Of a DNA stretch of 64,000 nucleotides, positions 9,930-19,233 are shown in pieces. Position 1 is the stretch's first letter; every line of letters begins with the position of its first letter. Origin of the DNA: Tranquillimonas rosea (lineage in GTDB: Bacteria > Pseudomonadota > Alphaproteobacteria > Rhodobacterales > Rhodobacteraceae); NCBI RefSeq assembly GCF_900111315.1, contig NZ_FOGU01000001.1, positions 372,001 through 436,000 of the forward strand, read 5' to 3'. The position numbers and the translations under genes were made by a program. A model generated the notes under the pieces. That model did no database searches, had not been told where the DNA came from, and saw only the letters and a program-made list of their open reading frames with translations.

Positions 9930-10038
9930 GCGGATGCCCTTCCCGTTCTCTGGCGCTGCGTTCCTATCGTGCCGCGCGGCGTGTGCCAAGGGCCACGCAA
10001 AGGTTCGGACAACATGCCGGCAATATTGCACCCTTGGC

Positions 10039-10058
10039 GTGAAACGCTTATGTTTCAC
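10039..10058. promoter_or_regulatory. Palindromic operator candidate GTGAAAC-N6-GTTTCAC
   Basis: A perfect 7-bp inverted repeat with a 6-bp spacer (GTGAAAC at 10039-10045, GTTTCAC at 10052-10058), 72 bp before the RND adaptor start and 110 bp from the divergent yfgM-like start. The size and symmetry suit a dimeric repressor such as a TetR or MarR family member. No regulator gene is adjacent, so the protein must be encoded elsewhere. Confidence 0.5.
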
Positions 10059-10130
10059 AAGTCCTGACGGGAGCGCCGCGCCGGGCGGCGCGGACCTCCC
10101 CCATAGAACCGTGAAGAAGGTCCGGGAACC

Positions 10131-11351
10131 ATGCGCCCGATGTCGATCCTGATCGCCGCGCTGGTCGCATTTTCCTTGTATCTTCTGGTACTTGAACGTC
10201 CCGCATTGCTTGCGCTGGCCGGGGTCGAGCCCCCCGCTCCCGGTGCCGCCACCGACGTCGCCCCCGCCGCGTCCCCGAACGCGGTGTCGGTCGTCGCAGT
10301 TACCTCTCAGGCCCGCCCGATCGACAGCGCCGTGCTGGTGCGCGGCCAGACCGAGGCCGCCCGCATCGTCGAGGTCCGGGCAGAGACGGCGGGCAAGATC
10401 GACCGCCCGCCCTTGCGGAAGGGTGCCGATGTCTCGGAAGGCCAGGTTCTGTGCCGGCTCGATCCCGGCACGCGCGAGAACGCGCTGGCCGAGGCGCAGG
10501 CCCGTCTGCTTGAAGCCCGCGCGGCGACGCCGGCAGCCGAGGCGCGCCTGGTCGAGGCCCGCGCGGCGCTGGAAGAGGCACAGGTCAACGACACCGCGGC
10601 CCAACGGCTCAGTCAGGACGGTTTTGCCAGCCAGACGCGCGTCGCGGCGACGCGGGCCGGCGTCGAATCCGCGCGCGCCGCCATCCAGGCCGCGACCGGC
10701 GGGCTGGAGACGGCCCGCGCCCAGATCGAGACTGCGGCCGCCGCCGTGGCCGCCGCCGAGACCGAGCTGTCGCGCCTCGAGATCCGCGCGCCCTTCGACG
10801 GGCTGCTGGAATCCGACACCGCGGAACTGGGCGCGCTGATGCAGACCGGGGGGCTGTGCGCCACGGTCATCCAGCTCGACCCGATCAAGCTGGTCGGGTT
10901 CCTGCCCGAGACCGAGGTCGACCTCGTCTCGGTCGGCGCCGGCGCCCGCGCCCGCCTAGCGTCAGGGCGGAGCGTGGAGGGCGAGGTCACGTTCCTCAGC
11001 CGGTCGGCCGACCCGCAGACCCGCACCTTCCGCGTTGAGGTCGAGGTCGCCAACACGGACCTCTCGATCCGCGACGGACAGACCGCCGAGATCGTGATCG
11101 AGGCCGAGGGACGCGAGGCGCACCTCCTGCCGCAATCGGCCCTGACGCTCAACGACGGCGGCGATCTCGGGCTGCGCACGGTTGCCTCCGACGGCACCGC
11201 TCAGTTCGTCGGCGTGCAGGTCATGCGCGACACACCCGAGGGGGTCTACGTGACCGGCCTGGACGAGACGGCGGATGTCATCGTCGTGGGGCAGGAATTC
11301 GTCACGGACGGCGTTCCCGTCACCCCGACCTACCGGGACGCGGGCAGATGA
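10131..11351 (+). CDS. RND efflux periplasmic adaptor (HlyD/MFP family)
   Basis: Membrane-fusion protein linking an inner-membrane RND pump to an outer-membrane channel. The 406-residue product has an N-terminal membrane anchor (residues ~5-25), a lipoyl half-motif (RAETAGKIDRPPLRKGADVSEG), an Ala/Glu-rich helical hairpin at about residues 115-210, a second lipoyl half (LEIRAPFDGLLE), then beta-barrel and membrane-proximal domains. The stop overlaps the start of the RND permease by ATGA, so the two are translationally coupled. No outer-membrane factor gene is nearby. Confidence 0.93.
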   Translation: MRPMSILIAALVAFSLYLLVLERPALLALAGVEPPAPGAATDVAPAASPNAVSVVAVTSQARPIDSAVLVRGQTEAARIVEVRAETAGKIDRPPLRKGADVSEGQVLCRLDPGTRENALAEAQARLLEARAATPAAEARLVEARAALEEAQVNDTAAQRLSQDGFASQTRVAATRAGVESARAAIQAATGGLETARAQIETAAAAVAAAETELSRLEIRAPFDGLLESDTAELGALMQTGGLCATVIQLDPIKLVGFLPETEVDLVSVGAGARARLASGRSVEGEVTFLSRSADPQTRTFRVEVEVANTDLSIRDGQTAEIVIEAEGREAHLLPQSALTLNDGGDLGLRTVASDGTAQFVGVQVMRDTPEGVYVTGLDETADVIVVGQEFVTDGVPVTPTYRDAGR

Positions 11352-14300
11352 CCGGCCTCGTGGACTGGGCCGCTGCCCGTGCGCGGATGGTCCTGGCGTT
11401 CATCATGCTCTCGCTCGCGGCCGGCGCCGTGACCTACACCGCGCTTCCGAAAGAAGGCGAGCCGGATATCGAGATCCCCGCCCTCTTTGTCTCGGTTCCG
11501 TTCCCAGGCATATCTGCCGAAGATTCCGAGACGCTGCTGGTTCGCCCGATGGAGACCGAGCTCTCCGACCTCGACGGCCTCAAGACGATGGGCGCCACCG
11601 CGGCCGAGGGCTATGCCGGCATGGCGCTGGAGTTCGAGTTCGGCTGGGACAAGACCCGGATCATGGCGGATGTCCGCGACGCCATGAACAAGGCCGAGGC
11701 CTCGTTCCCCGACGGCGCGGAGCAGTATTCGATCAACGAGATCAACTTCTCGGAATTCCCGATCATCATCGTCAGCCTGACCGGACAGGCCCCCGAACGC
11801 ACCCTGTTGCGGTTGGCGAAAGAGATGCAGGACCGGCTCGAGGGACTGGAACCCGTGCTCGAGGCGGCAATCGCGGGCGATCGGGAAGAGATGGTCGAGG
11901 TCGTCATCGACCCCTTACGGCTCGAGGCCTACAATGTCACCGCCGCCGAGCTGATCCGGGTGGTGCAGAACAACAACCAGCTGATCGCGGCCGGCGAGGT
12001 CGAGACACAGCAGGGCGCCTTTTCCGTCAAGATCCCGTCGAGCTTCGACGACCAGCAGGACATCTATGCCCTGCCGGTGAAGGTGAACGGCGACCGCGTC
12101 GTCACCTTGGGCGATCTTGCCGACATCCGCCTCACCTTCGAGGACCGCACTGCGACTGCGCGGTTCAACGGCGAGACGACCGTCGCGCTGCAGGTGGTCA
12201 AGCGCAAGGGATACAACCTGATCGACACGGCCGCGCTGATCCGCGACGAGGTCGCCGCCGCGCAGGAGACATGGCCCGGGGAACTGCGGCAGGTGGTGTC
12301 GGTCGAGACATCGAACGACCAGTCGCGGCAGGTCCGCTCGATGGTGCAGCAGCTCGAAGGGTCGGTCCTGACGGCGATCGCCCTGGTGATGATCGTGGTG
12401 CTCGGCGCCCTCGGCATCCGCTCGGCCCTGCTTGTCGGCTTCGCGATCCCGACCTCGTTCCTTCTGTGCTTCATTCTTCTGGGCCTGATGGGGATCACGA
12501 TCTCGAACATCGTGATGTTCGGCCTGATCCTCGCCGTGGGGATGCTGGTCGACGGCGCCATCGTCGTGGTCGAATACGCCGACAAGCGCATCTCCGAGGG
12601 CTCCGGCCCCATGCGGGCCTATGTCGAGGCGGCCAAGCGGATGTTCTGGCCCATCGTCAGCTCCACCGCCACGACGCTCTGCGCCTTCCTGCCGATGCTC
12701 TTCTGGCCCGGCGTCGCGGGTGAGTTCATGGGGATGCTGCCGGTCACGCTGATCTTCGTGCTCTCGGCCTCGCTGATCGTGGCGCTGGTGTATCTGCCGG
12801 TGATGGGCGGGGTCGCGGGCCGGCTCAGCCGCGTCTTCGAGCATGCCGCCGGCAGCCTGAAGGCGGCTACGCCGTGGCCGACGCGCGTCGGGCTCGCCCT
12901 CCTTGCCGGCGCTCTCGTCTTCGTCGGCGCGATGCAGTCCCTCAATCCCGGCTACCTGCCGATGATGCGCGCCGCACCGCCCTGGGCCGGCACGGTGCTG
13001 GGCGCCCTGCTGATGCTGGCCGGCGCGTGCGGGCTGGGCGTGACCCTCACCTCCCTGAAACGTCCGCCGCGTCCCCGCCCGCCCCGCGGCGGTCGCCGCC
13101 GGACGCCGTTCGGTCACGTCATCACGCTGATCGCCGGCAACCCGGTGATGCCGCTCGTCACCATCGGGGCGATCTGCATCTTCGTCTACCTGACCTTCGT
13201 CTACTACGGCGCCAACAACAACGGCACCGAGTTCTTCGTCGAGAGCGAACCGGAACAGGCGCTGATCTACGTCAAGGCCCGCGGCAATCTTAGCCTCGCC
13301 GAGAAGGACGCGCTACTGCGCGAGGCCGAGGACGAGGTTCTGGACGTCGTCGGCATCCAGAGCGCCTTCGCCTTCGCCGGAGACGGCGGGCTCAGCTCGA
13401 ATACCGGCGGTGCCGAGGGCCCGCCCGACGCGATCGGCCAGATCCAGGTCGAACTGATCCCGTGGGAGGACCGCCCAGCCTATGCTGCGTCCCATTCCCG
13501 CGACGTCTCCCTGGCGCAGCTCGACGGCAACGCCGTGATGGATGCGGTCCAGGCCCGCCTCGACCGGCTTCCCGGCGTCCGGACCGAGGTGGTCGACCTC
13601 GCCATGGGCCCGGCCTCGGCCAAGCCGGTGCACCTGCGCCTGACCGGAGACGACTGGGACGCGCTGCTCGCCGCGACCGAGACGGCCCGACAGCGCTTCG
13701 ACGCCACGCCGGGCCTGATCGACATCGAGGACAGCCGCCCCCTGCCGGGCATCGACTGGCAGATCGACGTCGACGTCGAGAAGGCGGGCCGCTTCGGCGC
13801 CGACGTCGCCACGGTCGGCGGCATGGTGCAGCTTGTCACCCGCGGCATCCTCCTCGACACGATGCGCGTGCCCAGCTCGGACGAAGAGATCGAGATCCGC
13901 GTCCGCCTGCCCGAACGCGACCGGGTCCTGTCGACCCTCGACAGCCTCAAGGTCCGTACCGCCGACGGCCTCGTGCCACTGTCGAACTTCGTCACCCGCA
14001 AGCCGGTGGCAAAGCTGGGCCAGATCGACCGCGTCGACCAGAAGCGTCATTTCGACGTCCGCGCCGACGTCGCGCCCGGCCTCGTCTCGCTGGGCACCGC
14101 CGCGTCCGAGGATCGCGACATCCTCGCCGTCGGCCGGGTGCTGACGCCCGAGACCCCCTCGCCCGAGGGCGGCCCCACGCCCGGTCACCGCCTCGACCTC
14201 GCCGGTGGCACGAGCGTCGCCCTCCTGAACATCTCGCAGGACACAACCGCCGAAACCCTGCGCAGCCTCGCCGCCGAGGGCCGGCTGATCCCCCGCCCCA

Positions 14301-15109
14301 TCAACCCCAACGAACGGATCGCCCGCCTGACGGAATGGCTGGAGACCACCGATCTCCCCGCCGGCATCGACTGGGAATGGACCGGCGACCAGGAGGACCA
14401 GGCCGAAAGCCAGGAGTTCCTTGGCAAGGCCGGCATCGCCGCGCTGGGGCTGATGTTCGTGATCCTGCTGGCGCAGTTCAACAGTTTCTACAACACGCTG
14501 ATCGTGCTGACGGCGGTGGTTCTCTCCACCACGGGCTGCCTGATCGGCATGATGGTGATGGGCCAGCCCTTCTCGATCATCATGACCGGCACCGGCATCG
14601 TCGCACTGGCCGGCATCGTGGTGAACAACAACATCGTCCTGATCGACACCTATCAGGACTACGCCCGCTACATGCCCGCAACCGAGGCGATCATCCGCAC
14701 CGCCGAAGACCGCATCCGCCCGGTCCTGCTCACCACGATCACCACGATGGCGGGCCTCGCACCGATGATGTTCGGCCTCAGCCTAGATTTCGCGGGCGGC
14801 GGCTACAGCATCGATTCACCCACCGCCCTCTGGTGGAAGCAGCTCGCGACGGCCGTCGTCTTCGGCCTCGGCATCGCGACGGTGCTGACGCTCGTCTTCA
14901 CCCCCTCGGTGCTCGCCGCGCGGGTCTGGGTCGTCACCTACGCCCATGCCCTCGCCGGCCTCCTGGCGCGCGCCTCGATGGACCGCTCCAGCCGCGCGAC
15001 GCGCGACTGGGCCCTGCGCCGCGCCGCCGCCCGGGTCAGGCCGCCCGAGATTCTCTGGGACACCACGCCAGCCTCTCCTCGCCCGCCCACGCTCCGCGCC
15101 GCCGAGTAA
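11348..15109 (+). CDS. RND-family efflux permease, unusually long
   Basis: Proton-driven trimeric exporter of the AcrB/MexB superfamily. The 1253-residue product shows the RND architecture: N-terminal helix, porter domain, membrane bundle around residues 335-500 with the NIVMFGLILAVGMLVDGAIVVVEY (helix 4) signature, second porter domain, and a C-terminal bundle with GTGIVALAGIVVNNNIVLID. Compared with AcrB (1049 aa) it carries about 200 extra residues, partly an insertion at ~504-590 with two extra hydrophobic stretches and a PRPRPPRGGRRR basic loop before helix 7. The substrate cannot be predicted. Confidence 0.93.
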   Translation: MTGLVDWAAARARMVLAFIMLSLAAGAVTYTALPKEGEPDIEIPALFVSVPFPGISAEDSETLLVRPMETELSDLDGLKTMGATAAEGYAGMALEFEFGWDKTRIMADVRDAMNKAEASFPDGAEQYSINEINFSEFPIIIVSLTGQAPERTLLRLAKEMQDRLEGLEPVLEAAIAGDREEMVEVVIDPLRLEAYNVTAAELIRVVQNNNQLIAAGEVETQQGAFSVKIPSSFDDQQDIYALPVKVNGDRVVTLGDLADIRLTFEDRTATARFNGETTVALQVVKRKGYNLIDTAALIRDEVAAAQETWPGELRQVVSVETSNDQSRQVRSMVQQLEGSVLTAIALVMIVVLGALGIRSALLVGFAIPTSFLLCFILLGLMGITISNIVMFGLILAVGMLVDGAIVVVEYADKRISEGSGPMRAYVEAAKRMFWPIVSSTATTLCAFLPMLFWPGVAGEFMGMLPVTLIFVLSASLIVALVYLPVMGGVAGRLSRVFEHAAGSLKAATPWPTRVGLALLAGALVFVGAMQSLNPGYLPMMRAAPPWAGTVLGALLMLAGACGLGVTLTSLKRPPRPRPPRGGRRRTPFGHVITLIAGNPVMPLVTIGAICIFVYLTFVYYGANNNGTEFFVESEPEQALIYVKARGNLSLAEKDALLREAEDEVLDVVGIQSAFAFAGDGGLSSNTGGAEGPPDAIGQIQVELIPWEDRPAYAASHSRDVSLAQLDGNAVMDAVQARLDRLPGVRTEVVDLAMGPASAKPVHLRLTGDDWDALLAATETARQRFDATPGLIDIEDSRPLPGIDWQIDVDVEKAGRFGADVATVGGMVQLVTRGILLDTMRVPSSDEEIEIRVRLPERDRVLSTLDSLKVRTADGLVPLSNFVTRKPVAKLGQIDRVDQKRHFDVRADVAPGLVSLGTAASEDRDILAVGRVLTPETPSPEGGPTPGHRLDLAGGTSVALLNISQDTTAETLRSLAAEGRLIPRPINPNERIARLTEWLETTDLPAGIDWEWTGDQEDQAESQEFLGKAGIAALGLMFVILLAQFNSFYNTLIVLTAVVLSTTGCLIGMMVMGQPFSIIMTGTGIVALAGIVVNNNIVLIDTYQDYARYMPATEAIIRTAEDRIRPVLLTTITTMAGLAPMMFGLSLDFAGGGYSIDSPTALWWKQLATAVVFGLGIATVLTLVFTPSVLAARVWVVTYAHALAGLLARASMDRSSRATRDWALRRAAARVRPPEILWDTTPASPRPPTLRAAE

Positions 15110-15111
15110 GC

Positions 15112-15183
15112 CTTCTTCTGTCCCGAAATATCCCGGGGCCAGCGGGGCAGAGCCCCGCGACCGCGCCGCCCGACGGGCGGCGC
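15112..15183 (+). repeat. Dispersed intergenic element, copy 1 (CTTCTTCTGTCC motif plus hairpins)
   Basis: CTTCTTCTGTCC-CG-AAATATCCCGGG at 15112-15137 is followed by a GCGGGGC/GCCCCGC hairpin (15142-15158, loop AGA) and a 9-bp GCGCCGCCC/GGGCGGCGC hairpin (15163-15183). A second copy in inverse orientation lies at 30597-30657. It sits 3 bp after the RND permease stop and before the convergent ABC exporter end, so it may act as a terminator for both. Confidence 0.75.
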
Positions 15184-15220
15184 CATGATCGTGTCGCGCC
15201 CGGCGGGCGCGGCCGCCAGG

Positions 15221-17029
15221 TCAGGCGGCGTCCTCGACCGCCTGGCGCCGCCAGAGCGCGGCGTAGCGGCCGCCGCGCGCCAGCAGGGTCTCGTGGGTAC
15301 CGGCCTCGACGATGCCGCCCTCCTCCAGCACCACGATCCGATCGGCATCGGCCACGGTCGACAGGCGGTGGGCGATCGTCAGCACGGTCCGCCCGCGTCC
15401 CACAGCGCGCAGCGCGTCCTGGATGTCGCGCTCGGTCTCGGTGTCGAGGGCACTCGTCGCTTCGTCCAGCAGCAGGATCGGCGGGTTCTTCAGGAGCGTG
15501 CGCGCGATGCCCACCCGCTGCTTCTCGCCGCCGGACAGTTTCAGCCCGCGTTCACCCACCCGGGTCTCGTAGCCTTCCGGCAGACCCACGACGAAGTCGT
15601 GCAGCCGCGCCGCCCGTGCCGCCGCCTCGATCTCTTCCGGCGGCGCTTCGGGACGGCCGTAGGCGATGTTGTAGCGGATCGTGTCGTTGAACAGCACCGT
15701 GTCCTGGGGCACCACCCCGATCGCGGCGTGCAGGCTGTCTTGGGTCACCTCGCGCAGGTCCTGCCCGTCGATCCGGATCGCCCCGCCGGTCACGTCGTAG
15801 AACCGGAACAGCAGACGTCCGATCGTCGACTTGCCCGACCCGGACGGGCCGACGATCGCCACCGTGCGCCCCGCCGGCACGGTCAGCGACACGTCCCGCA
15901 GGATCGGCCGCTCGGGGTCGTAGCCAAACGTCACGCGGTCCAGCTCGATGCAGCCCTCGGTCACCGTCAGCTCCGGCGCGCCGGGACGGTCCGCCACCTC
16001 GGTCGGCCGGTCGAGCAGGTCGAACATCTCGGCCATGTCCACCAGCGCCTGCCGGATCTCGCGATAGACCGAGCCCAGCATGTTCAGCGGCATGGTGATC
16101 TGGATCATGTAGGCGTTGACCATCACAAAATCGCCCACCGACAGCGCGCCGTTCGCCACCCCCACGGCAGCCATGACCATCACGATCACGAGGCCCGCCG
16201 TGATCAGCAGCGCCTGCCCGAAGTTGAGGAAGGCGAGGGTATAGGAGGTCCGCAGCGCGGCCTCGACATACCGCCCCATGGCCCCGTCATAGCGGTCGGC
16301 CTCCCGTGTCTCGGCGCCGAAATACTTGACCGTCTCGAAGTTCAGGAGGCTGTCGATCGCCTTCTGGTTGGCGTCGGTGTCCTGCGCGTTCATCTCGCGG
16401 CGGATCTTCACCCGCCACTCGGTGACCTTCAGCGTGAAGGTGACATAGGCCGCGACGGTCACCACGACCACCACGAGGTACCAGAGGTCGAACGCCACGG
16501 CGAGCACCACGGCGATCATCGCCAGTTCCAGCAGCAGCGGCCCGATCGAAAACAGCAGGAACCGCAGCAGGAACTCGACGCCCTTCACCCCGCGCTCCAT
16601 GATGCGGCTGAGACCGCCGGTGCGCCGCGAGATGTGATAGCGCATCGACAGCCGGTGGATGTGACTGAAGGTCCGCAGCGCGATCATCCGTAGCGCGCGT
16701 TGCCCGACCCGCGCGAAGACGACGTTGCGCAATTGCTGGAAACCGGTGTTCAGAAGCCGCGCCATCCCGTAGGCCACCGTCAGCCCGACCGCGCCGGCCC
16801 CCAGCGTCCAGGCGGCGTCGACCGCGCCCTCGCCGGCCAGCGTATCGACCGCCGCCTTGTAGATGACCGGCGTGCCCACGGCGATCAGCTTGGCCAGCAC
16901 CAGCGCCGCGAGCGACAGCACGACGCGCCGCTTCACCCAGGGCTGGTCGTTGGGCCAAAGGTACGGCGCCACCCGGCGAATGGTCCGCATCCCGCTGGCG
17001 CGGTCCTCCGCGGCGGTCGTCTCGGTCAT
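15221..17029 (-). CDS. ATM1/HMT-type ABC exporter (fused permease-ATPase)
   Basis: Half-transporter of the ABCB7/ATM1 group, whose members export glutathione-derived or heavy-metal-thiol compounds across the inner membrane. The 602-residue product has a six-helix membrane domain (about residues 40-330) and a C-terminal nucleotide-binding domain with Walker A GPSGSGKST, signature LSGGEKQR, Walker B ILLLDEATSALD and the His-switch in LTIAHRLSTV. The ATG at 17027-17029 gives a normal N-terminus. It stands alone, downstream of the LysM gene on the same strand (65 bp gap). Confidence 0.9.
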   Translation of the reverse strand: MTETTAAEDRASGMRTIRRVAPYLWPNDQPWVKRRVVLSLAALVLAKLIAVGTPVIYKAAVDTLAGEGAVDAAWTLGAGAVGLTVAYGMARLLNTGFQQLRNVVFARVGQRALRMIALRTFSHIHRLSMRYHISRRTGGLSRIMERGVKGVEFLLRFLLFSIGPLLLELAMIAVVLAVAFDLWYLVVVVVTVAAYVTFTLKVTEWRVKIRREMNAQDTDANQKAIDSLLNFETVKYFGAETREADRYDGAMGRYVEAALRTSYTLAFLNFGQALLITAGLVIVMVMAAVGVANGALSVGDFVMVNAYMIQITMPLNMLGSVYREIRQALVDMAEMFDLLDRPTEVADRPGAPELTVTEGCIELDRVTFGYDPERPILRDVSLTVPAGRTVAIVGPSGSGKSTIGRLLFRFYDVTGGAIRIDGQDLREVTQDSLHAAIGVVPQDTVLFNDTIRYNIAYGRPEAPPEEIEAAARAARLHDFVVGLPEGYETRVGERGLKLSGGEKQRVGIARTLLKNPPILLLDEATSALDTETERDIQDALRAVGRGRTVLTIAHRLSTVADADRIVVLEEGGIVEAGTHETLLARGGRYAALWRRQAVEDAA

Positions 17030-17094
17030 CAAAGCCTCGCCTGCTCTCAGGACGCTGAAGTTAGGCCGGAAGGGCGCCGCCGGCCAGCGCCGCG

Positions 17095-18573
17095 TCACTC
17101 CGGCACGGTAAAGACCTGTCCTGGATAGATCAGGTCGGGGTCGCGGATCTTGTCGCTGTTCGCATCGAAGACCCGGACATATAGCATCCCCTGCCCGTAA
17201 TTCTCGCGTGCGATCTGCCACAGGGTAAAGCCGGGCTGGACGGTGACGACGGAGTTCCGTGTGCCGTCGGGCCCCTCGACGAGGCGGGCCAGCGCCTCGG
17301 GCGCCTCGGGCCGGAACGGCGTCTCAACGCGCGAGACGACGGCACCGTCGTCGCCGATCTCGTCCACGCGCAGGGTATAGACCCGCCGCTCCACCGTCGG
17401 CAGCTCGGCCTGCCAGCTGCCGTCGGCCGAAATCTCGCTCGTGCGGATCGCCCGGTTGTCGAGATAGACCCGGACGAAGCCCCGCCCCTTGCCGCGCCCC
17501 GAAAGGACCACCTCTCCGGCGGCATCGTAGCTGATGGTATCGATAACCACGCTCTGCGCCTCCGGCCGGTCCGGCCGCTGAAGCACGCGCACGCCCCTGT
17601 CCTCGGCCAGCAGGACGGTCGGGCCGGCAGACGCCGGATCGGCCCCGTCCACCGCTTCCGGGGCGTTCGCGGTGCCGGCGCCGGGCGCCTCGGGGGTGGC
17701 CGGCACGTCGCTCACGCCGGTGTCGGTCTGAACCACGGCCTGCTCCGCCGCAGCCTCCGTGCCGCCCGGCCCATCGCCTGCAGCGTTCCCCTGGGCCGAC
17801 GCCACCGCTTCAACGGGCTCCGTCCCGTCTTCCTGCTCTACGCCGGCGGCGATCGGCACGGCATCGTCCCGCTCGTCGCGTGCCGCTTCCGCACGTTCGG
17901 AGCGCGCGGTCTCTCCGGTCTCAGGCACCGCACCGGCGTCGCCGGGACGGACGATCCGCGACGCGGCGTCAATCTCCGGGGCGGCCGCGAGGGTCGAGGG
18001 CGCGTCGCCCTCGGGGCGTTCGCCGGTCGCCGGCTGCGCCGGTGCGATCAGCACGGTCTGGCGCGACACCTCCTCGACGCCGGTGGCATCGGTGGTGCGC
18101 AGCGTCAGCTCGCGGGCCTGCCCCATGGCACCGAGATCGAGCATCGCGAAGAACGACCCGTCGCCGCCGCTGGACGCCTCCCCCGCCACCTGTCCGTCGA
18201 CGAGGATCTCGACAGAGGCATTCGGCGCTCCGCGACCCGCCACCTGCGCGCGCCCGTCGGGCTCGACCCGCACGAGGTCGAAGCTGGGGCCTTCTTTGGT
18301 GTCGGGCAGATCCGGGGTCGGTTCCGCGGACGGCACCGTACGATCGGCCGTCGGCGCCGCAAGAGCGACCTCGTCCCCGGCGTCGTCGCTCGTGGCACCA
18401 TCTTCCGAAACGTCCGCCGGTTCAGTCACGGCCGACAGCATGTCATCGCCGTTCGTCGTGTCATCCAAGCCACGCTCCGGCCTCTCCGACAGCCAGAACG
18501 CGGCGCTTCCGATCGCGATGACAGCGGCTCCGGCAGGCCACCAGCGGCGCAGCTGAAATCCGGCGCCCGGCAT
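17095..18573 (-). CDS. Membrane-anchored LysM-domain protein
   Basis: The 492-residue product begins with a short basic segment and one hydrophobic helix (about residues 14-32, PAGAAVIAIGSAAFWL), so it is probably anchored in the inner membrane. It continues with a long low-complexity Ala/Glu/Pro/Thr-rich region containing two Ig-like segments (AQVAGRGAPNASVEILVDGQ and GEVVLSGRGKGRGFVRVYLD) and ends in a LysM peptidoglycan-binding domain (about residues 443-492) finishing YPGQVFTVPE. The likely role is in the cell envelope at peptidoglycan; no catalytic domain is seen. It is divergent from the LOG gene. Confidence 0.85.
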   Translation of the reverse strand: MPGAGFQLRRWWPAGAAVIAIGSAAFWLSERPERGLDDTTNGDDMLSAVTEPADVSEDGATSDDAGDEVALAAPTADRTVPSAEPTPDLPDTKEGPSFDLVRVEPDGRAQVAGRGAPNASVEILVDGQVAGEASSGGDGSFFAMLDLGAMGQARELTLRTTDATGVEEVSRQTVLIAPAQPATGERPEGDAPSTLAAAPEIDAASRIVRPGDAGAVPETGETARSERAEAARDERDDAVPIAAGVEQEDGTEPVEAVASAQGNAAGDGPGGTEAAAEQAVVQTDTGVSDVPATPEAPGAGTANAPEAVDGADPASAGPTVLLAEDRGVRVLQRPDRPEAQSVVIDTISYDAAGEVVLSGRGKGRGFVRVYLDNRAIRTSEISADGSWQAELPTVERRVYTLRVDEIGDDGAVVSRVETPFRPEAPEALARLVEGPDGTRNSVVTVQPGFTLWQIARENYGQGMLYVRVFDANSDKIRDPDLIYPGQVFTVPE

Positions 18574-18675
18574 GGTCGCGTCCTTCCTCAAGATCGCGCC
18601 GCCTGTCCCCCCGAGGCAACGCTTGAGACACGATAGCAACGCCGATATGCAGGGTCAAAAGGGGAACGGTTAACG

Positions 18676-19233
18676 ATGACAGCGCCAACAGCTTCGATCT
18701 GCGTCTATTGCGGCTCGCGAGACGGTAAGGGTACGGCCTATGCCGAGGCCGCGGAAGCCACGGGCGCGATGCTTGCGCGCAACAACTGGCGGTTGGTTTA
18801 CGGCGCCGGAGATGTCGGGCTGATGGGTCGTGTGGCCCGCGCCGCGCAGGCGGCGGGGGGCGATACGTTCGGCGTGATCCCCGGACATCTTCTGGACCTC
18901 GAGGTCGGCAAGCGCGACCTGACGCGGTTCGTGGTCACGCAGACCATGCACGAGCGCAAGAAGGTCATGTTCATGAACGCCGATGGGATCGTGGTGATGC
19001 CCGGCGGCGCGGGCAGCCTCGACGAGTTCTTCGAGGTGCTCACCTGGGCGCAGCTGGGACTGCACCGCAAGCCCTTGATTCTTTTGAACATCGACGGCTT
19101 CTGGGATCCGTTGCTCGGATTGATCGACCATGTGATCGACCGCGGCTTCGCCGACGAGAGCCTGAAGGGCTACGTCACCTCGGTGCCGGAGACCGACGCG
19201 CTCGAGGACGCCCTGCGCGCCGCCCTTCCCTGA
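18676..19233 (+). CDS. LOG-family cytokinin riboside 5'-monophosphate phosphoribohydrolase-like protein
   Basis: Rossmann-fold protein of the TIGR00730/LOG group that cleaves nucleoside 5'-monophosphates to free base and ribose 5-phosphate. The 185-residue product has the N-terminal SICVYCGSRDG block, YGAGDVGLMGRVA, and PGGAGSLDEFFE near residue 115, corresponding to the PGGxGTxxE active-site motif (Ser in place of Thr). Its last 64 bp overlap the 3' end of the convergent rarD gene. Confidence 0.9.
   Translation: MTAPTASICVYCGSRDGKGTAYAEAAEATGAMLARNNWRLVYGAGDVGLMGRVARAAQAAGGDTFGVIPGHLLDLEVGKRDLTRFVVTQTMHERKKVMFMNADGIVVMPGGAGSLDEFFEVLTWAQLGLHRKPLILLNIDGFWDPLLGLIDHVIDRGFADESLKGYVTSVPETDALEDALRAALP

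Noticed and set aside
15185-16693. A 502-codon plus-strand frame opposite the ATM1-type exporter
   Set aside because: Its His/Asp/Gln-rich composition reflects antisense reading of a GC-rich gene; the minus-strand reading has complete ABC motifs.
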